A stretch of 64,000 nucleotides of DNA from Pseudonocardia thermophila (lineage in GTDB: Bacteria > Actinomycetota > Actinomycetes > Mycobacteriales > Pseudonocardiaceae), in the NCBI RefSeq assembly GCF_900142365.1, contig NZ_FRAP01000023.1, positions 1 to 64,000 on the forward strand, read 5' to 3'. Positions 58,002 to 64,000 of the stretch are shown here, piece by piece. Each line of letters opens with the position of its first letter. Positions within the stretch are counted from its first letter, which is position 1. Under the pieces are notes generated by a model. The model was not told the origin of the DNA. It saw only the letters and a list, made by a program, of their open reading frames with translations, and did not search any database. A program made the position numbers and the translations under genes.

Positions 58002-59188
58002 GAGGTCACTCCAGCTCCGGCCAGCTCGCGGGCGCGCGCACGGGCCCAGTCCTCGGCGGCCGCCACGTCGTCCACGGTAGCGGGATCGCCCCGCCAGCCG
58101 TCCGCGGCACCGATGACGCGCTCGACGACGTCGGTGATGTCGGTGAACCGGATCCGCCCGGCGACGAACGCGGCCACCGCCTCCTCGTTGGCGGCGTTGA
58201 ACACCGCCGGCACGCACCCGCCCGCGGTCCCGGCCGCCCGGGCCAGCCGCACGCCGGCGAACGTCTCCTCGTCGAGCGGTTCGAACGTCCAGCTCTGCGC
58301 GGTGTCCCAGGAGCACGCGGCGGCGGCCCCGGCGATGCGGTCCGGCCAGCCCAGCGCCAGCGAGATCGGCAGCACCATGTCCGGCGGGCTGGCCTGCGCG
58401 AGCGTGGAGCCGTCGGTGAAGGTGACCATGGAGTGCACGATCGACTGCGGGTGCACCACCACGTCGATCCGGTCGTAGGGCACGCCGAAGAGCAGATGGG
58501 CCTCGATGACCTCCAGGCCCTTGTTGACCAGCGTGGCCGAGTTGATCGTGATGACCGGGCCCATGTCCCAGGTCGGATGGGCCAGCGCCGCCTCCACGGT
58601 GACGTCGGCCAGCTCGGCGCGGGTGCGGCCGCGGAACGGTCCGCCCGACGCCGTGACGACCAGCCGCGCCACCTCGCTCGCCCGCCCGCCGCGCAGGCAC
58701 TGCGCCAGCGCCGAGTGCTCGGAGTCGACCGGCACGATCTGGCCGGGCGCGGCCGCGGCGAGCACCAGCGGTCCGCCCGCGACCAGCGACTCCTTGTTGG
58801 CCAGCGCGAGCCGCGCCCCCGCCTGCAGCGCGGCCAGGGTGGGCCGCAGCCCGACCGACCCGGTGATGCCGTTCAGCACGATGTCCACACCCGGTGCGCC
58901 GGCGAGCTCGGCGGCCGCGTCCGGCCCGGCGAGGACCTCCACCCCCGGCAACGCCTCGCGGACGGCGGCAGCGGCGTCGGCGCGGGCCACCGCCACGCGT
59001 GGCACCCGGTGGGCGCGGGCCTGCTCGACCAGCAGCCCGACGTCACCTCCCCCGGCGGCCAGGCCGGCGACCCGGTAGGCGTCCGGGTGCCGGGCGATCA
59101 GGTCCAGCGCCTGCGTGCCGATCGAGCCGGTCGAGCCGAGCACGGTGACGGTGCGCTGGTCTGCGGGGGCGGGCGGTGTCTCGGGCAT
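57998..59188 (-). CDS. dxr: 1-deoxy-D-xylulose-5-phosphate reductoisomerase
   Basis: Dxr makes MEP from DXP, the committed MEP-pathway step and the target of fosmidomycin. The 396-residue protein has the NADPH loop GSTGSIG (18-24) and LANKESLVAGG. The metal-binding VDSEHSA and the flexible-loop TASGGPFRGRTR follow, then HPTWDMGP. ATG 59188 has GAGG 2-3 bases upstream and overlaps no gene. It is divergent from the DUF2631 gene. Confidence 0.97.
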   Translation of the reverse strand: MPETPPAPADQRTVTVLGSTGSIGTQALDLIARHPDAYRVAGLAAGGGDVGLLVEQARAHRVPRVAVARADAAAAVREALPGVEVLAGPDAAAELAGAPGVDIVLNGITGSVGLRPTLAALQAGARLALANKESLVAGGPLVLAAAAPGQIVPVDSEHSALAQCLRGGRASEVARLVVTASGGPFRGRTRAELADVTVEAALAHPTWDMGPVITINSATLVNKGLEVIEAHLLFGVPYDRIDVVVHPQSIVHSMVTFTDGSTLAQASPPDMVLPISLALGWPDRIAGAAAACSWDTAQSWTFEPLDEETFAGVRLARAAGTAGGCVPAVFNAANEEAVAAFVAGRIRFTDITDVVERVIGAADGWRGDPATVDDVAAAEDWARARARELAGAGVTS

Positions 59189-59199
59189 CGCCTCACATC

Positions 59200-59228
59200 A
59201 TCCTCGCCCCCTCGTTGTGCGAGGATGA
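59200..59228. promoter_or_regulatory. dyad between dxr and DUF2631
   Basis: 9-bp inverted arms (CATCCTCGC / GCGAGGATG) at 59200-59208 and 59220-59228 are separated by 11 bases and centred in the 85-base divergent spacer. They could serve as an operator for either gene. Confidence 0.35.
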
Positions 59229-59273
59229 GGCTGCAGTTCAGCGTGCTCAGGAGCGTTGATCAGGAGGATGGCA

Positions 59274-59531
59274 GTGGCGAGCAGCTCCCGCGAAGTGGCC
59301 AGGCGCCCCGAGGAGGACGTTCCCGACCCGGACAGCAAGTGGGGCTGGAACGGCTCGTTCCCGAACGGCGGGCTGGCCGCGGGCATCTTCTGCATCATCG
59401 CGCTGCTCGCGATGACCATCGGCAACCACACCGGCCGCATCGAGGACCTCTACCTCGTCGGCACCGCCGCGATCCTGGCCGTCGGGGTGCTGATCTCGAT
59501 CCGCAACCGCCGCAACGCCTGGCGGCGCTGA
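59274..59531 (+). CDS. DUF2631 membrane protein
   Basis: An 85-residue protein with a hydrophilic N-terminus (VPDPDSKWGWNGSFPNGG) and two transmembrane helices (about 34-52 and 60-78) ending RNRRNAWRR. The DSKWGWNG motif marks DUF2631, an actinobacterial family of unknown function. GTG 59274 is preferred over ATG 59268 because AGGAGG then has 6 bases spacing. The gene ends 12 bases before the polymerase gene. Confidence 0.8.
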   Translation: MASSSREVARRPEEDVPDPDSKWGWNGSFPNGGLAAGIFCIIALLAMTIGNHTGRIEDLYLVGTAAILAVGVLISIRNRRNAWRR

Positions 59532-59543
59532 GCCGGCGCGGTC

Positions 59544-60503
59544 ATGCCCGGGGTCGAGCTGGAGATCGACGGCCGCGTGGTGCGGATCTCCAACCCCGAC
59601 CGCGTCTACTTCCCGGCCCGCGGCGAGACCAAGCTGGACCTGGCGCAGTACTACATCTCCGTCGGCGACGGGATCGTGCGCGCGCTGCGTGACCGGCCGT
59701 GCATGCTGCACCGCTTCCCCACCGGGGTGACCGGCGAGAAGGTGCACCAGAAGCGGCTGCCGCGCGGCGCCCCCGACTGGGTGCAGACGGTGCGCGTGCA
59801 CTTCCCGCGCTGGAACCGCACCGCCGATGAGCTGTGCGTTCAGCACATCGCCGACGTCGTGTGGGCGGTGCAGATGTCCACGGTGGAGTTCCACCCGTGG
59901 AACTCCCGGCGCGGCCACGTCGAGCAGCCCGACGAGTGGCGCATCGACCTGGACCCGATGCCCGGGGCCACCTACGACGACGTGCGCCGGGTGGCGCACG
60001 TCGTCCACGAGGTGCTCGACGAGCTGGGCGCCGTCGGCTACCCGAAGACGTCCGGCGGCAAGGGCCTGCACGTCTACGTGCGGATCGAGCCGCGCTGGGG
60101 CTTCAAGGAGGTCCGGCGGGCCGCGCACGCGTTCGCCCGTGAGGTCGCCCGCCGCTGCAGCCTCGTCGACCTGACGTGGTGGCGCAAGGACCGCGATCCC
60201 GCGTCGGTGTTCGTCGACTACAACCAGAACGCCCGCGACCACACCATCCGCAGCGCCTACTCGGTGCGCGGGGTCCACGAGGCCGTGGTGTCCACCCCGA
60301 TCCGCTGGGACGAGATCGACGACGCCGAGCCCGCCGACTTCACCATCGCCACCGTCCCGGCCCGGTTCGCCGAGCTGGGCGATCTGCACGCCGGCATCGA
60401 CGACGACATCTACGTGCTCGACGAGCTGCTGGAGTGGGCCGATCGCGACGCCCGCGACGGCACCGACGAGCCGCCCGAGCCGGACGTGCAGGACCTCGAC
60501 TGA
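59544..60503 (+). CDS. LigD-type primase-polymerase (Prim-PolC-like)
   Basis: A 319-residue archaeo-eukaryotic-primase-superfamily polymerase, the same fold as the LigD polymerase domain but standing alone. Catalytic acidic motifs are RIDLDPMPG and VFVDYNQNARD; GGKGLHVYV and HRFPTGVTGEKVHQKRLP are family hallmarks. In mycobacteria the stand-alone Prim-PolC works with LigC in gap filling during base-excision repair. A LigC-like ligase lies 1.5 kb away, which suggests the same partnership. It starts at ATG 59544. Confidence 0.9.
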   Translation: MPGVELEIDGRVVRISNPDRVYFPARGETKLDLAQYYISVGDGIVRALRDRPCMLHRFPTGVTGEKVHQKRLPRGAPDWVQTVRVHFPRWNRTADELCVQHIADVVWAVQMSTVEFHPWNSRRGHVEQPDEWRIDLDPMPGATYDDVRRVAHVVHEVLDELGAVGYPKTSGGKGLHVYVRIEPRWGFKEVRRAAHAFAREVARRCSLVDLTWWRKDRDPASVFVDYNQNARDHTIRSAYSVRGVHEAVVSTPIRWDEIDDAEPADFTIATVPARFAELGDLHAGIDDDIYVLDELLEWADRDARDGTDEPPEPDVQDLD

Positions 60504-61087
60504 CCAGTCCCACCCGGGCCGGCCTCGGCGGTGTCGCCGGCCGCCTCGCGCAGCCTGCGGAACTCCTCGACCAGGGCAGGCAGCTGCCAGTGCGCGTTGA
60601 GCCCGCTCGGGTTCGGCAGCACCCAGATCCGGGTGTCGCCCAACCGGTCGACCTGCGGCCCGACCTGGGCCTTCGGCCGGTCGAACGCCGTGCGGTAGGC
60701 ACCGACGCCCGCGACGGCGAGCCAACGGGGTTTCACCCGCGCCACCAGCTCCCGCAGCCGCGCTCCCCCGGCGCGCAGCTCGTCATCGGTGAGCTCGGCG
60801 GCGCGGGCCGTGGCGCGCGCGACGACGTTCGTGATGCCCAGCCCGAGCGCGCGCAGCTCGTCCTGCTCAGCGGGGGCGAGCAGCCGCGGGGTGAACCCGG
60901 CTCCGTGCAGGGCGGGCCAGAACCGGTTGCCCGGCCGGCCGAAGTGGTGTCCGGTGAGCGCCGTGACGAGGCCGGGGTTGATGCCGCAGAACAGCACCCG
61001 CAGCGGCGGGTCGTCCGGGCCGGGCAGCACGTCGGGCACGACGAGCGAGCGGGCAGCGGCCAGCTCAGCGGCGGTGTACCGGGGCAC
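60410..61087 (-). CDS. mug: G:T/U mismatch-specific DNA glycosylase
   Basis: A Mug-type uracil/thymine DNA glycosylase with the active-site motif GINPG and the LPNPSGLNAHW intercalation loop. The family domain ends near residue 180. The annotated 225 residues include a Gly/Ser-rich tail antisense to the 3' end of the polymerase gene, overlapping it by 94 bases; no earlier stop exists in frame. It is transcribed towards the polymerase gene and away from the MarR pair. Removal of U or T opposite G is known for the family. Confidence 0.9.
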   Translation of the reverse strand: MPRYTAAELAAARSLVVPDVLPGPDDPPLRVLFCGINPGLVTALTGHHFGRPGNRFWPALHGAGFTPRLLAPAEQDELRALGLGITNVVARATARAAELTDDELRAGGARLRELVARVKPRWLAVAGVGAYRTAFDRPKAQVGPQVDRLGDTRIWVLPNPSGLNAHWQLPALVEEFRRLREAAGDTAEAGPGGTGQSRSCTSGSGGSSVPSRASRSAHSSSSSST

Positions 61088-61096
61088 CCGCCGACC

Positions 61097-61519
61097 CTAC
61101 GCGGGCACCCGGTCGCCGCCCGGCGCGAGGTTGGCGGCCATACGGCGCAGCACGTCGACGGTCGTGGCGTACTCCTCGGCGCTGATGCCTTCGGTGACCC
61201 GGCGGCGCTGGGCCCCGACGAGCACGCCCAGCCGCTCACGCAGCGCGACCCCCGCCGCGGTGAGCGCGTAGCCGCCGTCGCGCGGCTCGACCCAGCCTCG
61301 ATCGACCAGCTCCGCGACCGCCCGGCCCCGGTCGGCCGGATCGGGCAGGAACGGGGTCAACGCGTCGGCGGCACCGTCCGCGGCGATCGCGTTGAGCAGC
61401 TGCCACTGCCGCCGGTCGACGCCCTCGCCCCCGAGCGCGTCGGCGAAGGCCTGCTCCAGCAGGCGGTCGACCTCCTTCAGCCACCATCCGATAAACTTGT
61501 TGCCACTATGCATGTACAT
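61097..61519 (-). CDS. MarR-like winged-helix protein (minus-strand partner)
   Basis: A 140-residue winged-helix protein with a MarR-like layout (RRQWQLLNAIAADGAAD, DRGRAVAELVDRGWVEPRDGGYALTAAGVALRERL). In-frame starts at 61531, 61519 and 61513 are possible. 61519 fits a leaderless start because TATGTT lies 7 bases upstream. It ends 9 bases before mug and is probably co-transcribed with it. The target is unknown. Confidence 0.75.
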   Translation of the reverse strand: MYMHSGNKFIGWWLKEVDRLLEQAFADALGGEGVDRRQWQLLNAIAADGAADALTPFLPDPADRGRAVAELVDRGWVEPRDGGYALTAAGVALRERLGVLVGAQRRRVTEGISAEEYATTVDVLRRMAANLAPGGDRVPA

Positions 61520-61951
61520 GTCAATGAACATACACTAGCTGCCGTCGAGGCCGCCATGGTCGCGATCCGGCGCCGGCAGAGCCGCCGCACCCTCGCCCGG
61601 GTCGCCGGCGCGGCCGACGACACCCTCCAACCCGTGCTCGACGCGGTCGAGGCGGCCGCGGAACCGATGGGCGTCGGGGAGGTCGCCGCGGCGATAGACG
61701 TGGACCAGCCGCGGGCCAGCAAGCTCGTCGCCGCGGCCGTCTCCGCGGGACTGCTGCGCCGCGAGGCCGACCAGTCCGACGGGCGGCGTACCCTGCTCGT
61801 GCTCACCGACGCCGGGCGCGAGCGGCTGGCGCACGTCCACGCGTACCGGCGGCGGGTGTTCGCGGCCGCGATGGCCGACTGGACCGACGCAGAGCGGGAG
61901 ACGTTCGCCCGGCTGCTCACCCGGTTCGTGACCGCTCTCCCCCGTCCGTGA
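61508..61951 (+). CDS. MarR family regulator
   Basis: A 147-residue MarR regulator. The winged helix has MGVGEVAAAIDVDQPRASKLVAAAVSAGLLRREADQSDGRRTLLVLTDAGRERL. ATG 61508 lies in the palindrome ATGCAT shared with the minus-strand gene, so the two divergent MarR genes have practically no spacer. A TAAACT element lies 10 bases upstream. It is followed by the ligase gene, whose reading frame touches its stop codon. Confidence 0.88.
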   Translation: MHVHVNEHTLAAVEAAMVAIRRRQSRRTLARVAGAADDTLQPVLDAVEAAAEPMGVGEVAAAIDVDQPRASKLVAAAVSAGLLRREADQSDGRRTLLVLTDAGRERLAHVHAYRRRVFAAAMADWTDAERETFARLLTRFVTALPRP

Positions 61952-61989
61952 GCCGCATCGGGGTTGCGCCTGCGGGCAGGATGGCGGGC

Positions 61990-63060
61990 GTGGACCTGCC
62001 CGTGATGCCCCCGGTGAAGCCGATGCTGGCCAAGCCGCAGCCGTCGATCCCGGCCGGGAAGCTGTACGAGCCCAAGTGGGACGGCTTCCGGTCGATCATC
62101 TTCCGCGACGGTGATGACGTGGAGATCGGCAGCCGCAACGAACGACCGATGACCCGGTACTTCCCCGAGGTCGTGGCGGCGGTGCGCGCGAACTTCCCTG
62201 AACGCGCCGTGATCGACGGGGAGATCGTGGTCGTCGACCGGGAGCGCAACCGGCTCGACTTCGAGGTCCTGCAGCAGCGCATCCACCCCGCCGCCAGCCG
62301 CGTGAAGCTGCTGGCCGAGCAGACCCCGGCGAGCTTCGTAGCGTTCGACCTGCTCGCGCTCGGCGACGAGGACCTCACCGGCCACCCGTTCGCCGAGCGC
62401 CGCGCCCGCCTCGAGGAAGCGCTCGCCGAGGCGTCGCCGCCGGTGCACATCACCCCGATCACCGACGACCACGACCTGGCGAAGCAGTGGTTCGAGCAGT
62501 TCGAGGGCGCGGGCCTGGACGGGCTCATCGCCAAGGACCCGTCGGTGGCCTACCAGCCCGACAAGCGGGTCATGACGAAGATCAAGCACGAGCGCACCTG
62601 CGACGCGGTCGTGGCCGGCTACCGCGTGCACAAGTCCGGCCCGGACGCGATCGGCTCGCTGCTGCTCGGCCTCTACGACGATCGCGGCGTGCTCGCCTCC
62701 GTCGGCGTCATCGGAGCGTTCCCGCTGGCCGCCCGGAAGGAGCTGTTCCGAGAGCTGCAGCCGCTCGTCACCACGTTCGACGACCACCCGTGGTCATGGG
62801 CGAAGCAGGAGGCCGGCGAGCGCACCCCGCTCAAGGGCGAGGGCAGCCGGTGGAACAACGGCAAGGACCTCTCGTTCGTACCGCTGCGGCCCGAGCGGGT
62901 CGTCGAGGTGCGCTACGACTACATGGAGGGCGTGCGGTTCCGGCACACCGCGCAGTTCGTGCGGTGGCGCCCCGACCGCGATCCGCGCAGCTGCACGTAC
63001 GAGCAGCTGGAGCAGCCGGTCTCGTTCGACCTGGCGGAGGTGCTCGGCCTGCCGGAGTGA
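61990..63060 (+). CDS. ligC: ATP-dependent DNA ligase (LigC-like)
   Basis: A 356-residue ATP-dependent ligase. The nucleotidyl motif KWDGFR has Lys about 29; IDGEIVV, FVAFDLLALGD, LDGLIAKD and VMTKIKHERTCD are the other nucleotidyltransferase motifs, and an OB-fold domain ends the protein. GTG 61990 gives the VDLPVMPPVKPMLAK start matching mycobacterial LigC, with AGGA upstream; the frame could also open at GTG 61948. No Ku or LigD ligase is in the window. A repair role with the nearby Prim-PolC-like enzyme is inferred. Confidence 0.92.
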   Translation: MDLPVMPPVKPMLAKPQPSIPAGKLYEPKWDGFRSIIFRDGDDVEIGSRNERPMTRYFPEVVAAVRANFPERAVIDGEIVVVDRERNRLDFEVLQQRIHPAASRVKLLAEQTPASFVAFDLLALGDEDLTGHPFAERRARLEEALAEASPPVHITPITDDHDLAKQWFEQFEGAGLDGLIAKDPSVAYQPDKRVMTKIKHERTCDAVVAGYRVHKSGPDAIGSLLLGLYDDRGVLASVGVIGAFPLAARKELFRELQPLVTTFDDHPWSWAKQEAGERTPLKGEGSRWNNGKDLSFVPLRPERVVEVRYDYMEGVRFRHTAQFVRWRPDRDPRSCTYEQLEQPVSFDLAEVLGLPE

Positions 63061-63072
63061 GGCCGGGTGTTC

Positions 63073-63135
63073 CGTCGAGAACGAAGGTGTGGTGATCGAA
63101 AAGCCTTTTCGATCACCACAGGTTCGTTCTCGACG
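63073..63135. repeat. long near-perfect hairpin after ligC
   Basis: Outer 13-bp arms (63073-63085 and 63123-63135, CGTCGAGAACGAA and complement) and inner 15-bp arms (63088-63102 and 63106-63120) are separated only by a 2x2 GG/GG mismatch and a 3-base loop. It lies 12 bases past the ligC stop. It is much longer and more AT-rich than the other terminators here. It could be a terminator or a mobile palindromic element. Confidence 0.8.
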
Positions 63136-63216
63136 CGTCCGACGCCTCGAGGACTGGACGGGCCCGCGGCGGCGCGCGAGGCTGCGGCTCCCGGTCTCCT
63201 CTCCGAAGGGCGCACG

Positions 63217-64000
63217 ATGACGTCACCCACCCGCATCCCGGTCACCGCCCGCGACGGCGCCTCGATCATCACCTACCGCTGGACCCCGGACGGCCCGCCG
63301 CGCGGGATCTTCCAGATCACCCACGGCATGGGCGAGCACATGCTGCGCTACCAGCACCTCGCCGACACGCTGACCGCCGCCGGCTTCCTCGTGCAGGGCC
63401 AGGACCACCGCGGACACGGGGCCACCATGAGCGGCGCGCCGGGGCACATCGGGGCGACCGGCTGGGCGGCGCTCGTCGACGACATCGACCTGCTCGTCCA
63501 GCGCGCCCACGACGAGTTCCCGGACCGGCCGCTGGTGCTGTTCGGGCACAGCATGGGCTCGTTCGCCGTGCAGCAGTACGTGCTCGACCACTCCGCCGAC
63601 ATCACCGCGCTCGCGCTGTCCGGCACCGCAGCGCTCGACCTGCTCGAACCCGCGATCGACCTCGACGCCCCGATCGATCTGTCCGGCTTCAACACGCCGT
63701 TCGCCCCGGCCCGCACCGACTACGACTGGCTCTCCCGCGACGATGCGCAGGTCGACGCCTACCTCGCCGACGAGCTGTGCGGGTTCGGACTGGACGCGGA
63801 GGCGAGCAAGGCGATGTTCCACGCCGCCCGCGCGCTGGCCGACCCCGCACGGCTGGCGAACATCCGCCGCGATCTGCCCGTCTACATCGCCGTCGGCGAG
63901 ATGGACCCGGTGAACGGGCAGCTGGCGCTGTCGAACGCGCTCGTCCGACGACTGGAGTCGGCGGGGCTCACCGACGTGACGAGCGTCGTGTGGCCGGGCG
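63217..64000 (+). CDS. alpha/beta hydrolase, monoacylglycerol-lipase-like (3' end beyond window)
   Basis: An open frame begins ATG 63217 (GAAGGG upstream) and runs past the window end; 261 codons are visible. The protein is a serine hydrolase of the S33/hydrolase_4 group: HGMGEH at about 36-41, the nucleophile elbow GHSMG (Ser about 112) and the acid in GEMDPVNG (Asp about 230). The catalytic His would lie beyond the end. Lipase or esterase activity on monoacylglycerol-like substrates is likely but not certain. Confidence 0.88.
   Translation, partial: MTSPTRIPVTARDGASIITYRWTPDGPPRGIFQITHGMGEHMLRYQHLADTLTAAGFLVQGQDHRGHGATMSGAPGHIGATGWAALVDDIDLLVQRAHDEFPDRPLVLFGHSMGSFAVQQYVLDHSADITALALSGTAALDLLEPAIDLDAPIDLSGFNTPFAPARTDYDWLSRDDAQVDAYLADELCGFGLDAEASKAMFHAARALADPARLANIRRDLPVYIAVGEMDPVNGQLALSNALVRRLESAGLTDVTSVVWPG

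Noticed and set aside
63123..63134. GGTTCG-like string resembling a tRNA T-loop
   Set aside because: It is an arm of the long palindrome; no cloverleaf can be drawn around it.

Overview
The window is very GC-rich DNA, densely packed with genes and full of GTG starts and ATGA/GTGA stop-start overlaps. It comes from a high-GC actinomycete. A mycothione reductase gene (mtr) points to a mycothiol-using actinobacterium. The gene order dapB / M16 peptidase / pnp / rpsO / ribF / truB / MATE / rbfA / infB / ylxR / nusA / rimP / proS / mtr / map / lipoprotein PBP / GNAT / ispG / rip1 / dxr matches the mycobacterial chromosome backbone. I infer a Pseudonocardiales-type organism (Pseudonocardia-like) and a core-chromosome location. 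I saw no rRNA or tRNA gene, transposase, integrase, phage gene or CRISPR array.

Layout. 0-3.3 kb: YcaQ-like glycosylase, GNAT, dapB and a DUF456 membrane protein. 3.4-19.5 kb: a minus-strand translation and RNA block (M16 peptidase, pnp, rpsO, a His/Lys-rich lipoprotein, thpR, a small HTH protein, ribF, truB, MATE, a PmtA-like methyltransferase, rbfA, DUF503, infB, ylxR, nusA, rimP). 19.7-26.7 kb: a Tat-like lipoprotein with a DUF4439 ferritin-like protein, an aminotransferase, yjbQ, an FHA/zinc-ribbon protein, proS and a RibD-C reductase. 26.8-30.6 kb: a signalling pair, a membrane Ser/Thr kinase carrying two six-bladed Kelch propellers and an FHA-HTH regulator. 30.7-33.4 kb: metY-metX preceded by a small RRHVDL-type leader peptide, divergent from yaaA. 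34.4-36.8 kb: a large secreted Pro/Thr-rich protein, a strong terminator and a repeat-rich spacer. 36.8-40.7 kb: a Baeyer-Villiger monooxygenase plus esterase operon, divergent from a PucR-like regulator.

40.9-49.5 kb: RIO-like kinase, DEAD-box helicase, LapA protein, Nudix hydrolase, mtr, acyltransferase, DUF1295, map and DUF3054. 49.6-54.5 kb: a lipoprotein penicillin-binding protein, then TetR, a small lipoprotein and a DrrAB-type ABC exporter with a perfect 31-bp palindromic operator. 54.6-59.5 kb: GNAT, ispG, rip1 and dxr (MEP isoprenoid steps plus a site-2 protease), then DUF2631. 59.5-64 kb: a DNA-repair neighbourhood (Prim-PolC-like polymerase, Mug glycosylase, two divergent MarR genes, LigC-like ligase), a long hairpin, and an alpha/beta hydrolase cut by the window end.

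The most interesting items are the metY leader peptide (sulfur-responsive control), the kinase/double-Kelch plus FHA-HTH module, the Prim-PolC/Mug/LigC repair cluster, the TetR operator, the metal-binding-like lipoprotein, and the absence of nrnA from its usual place next to rbfA. All calls come from reading the sequence; no database search was possible.
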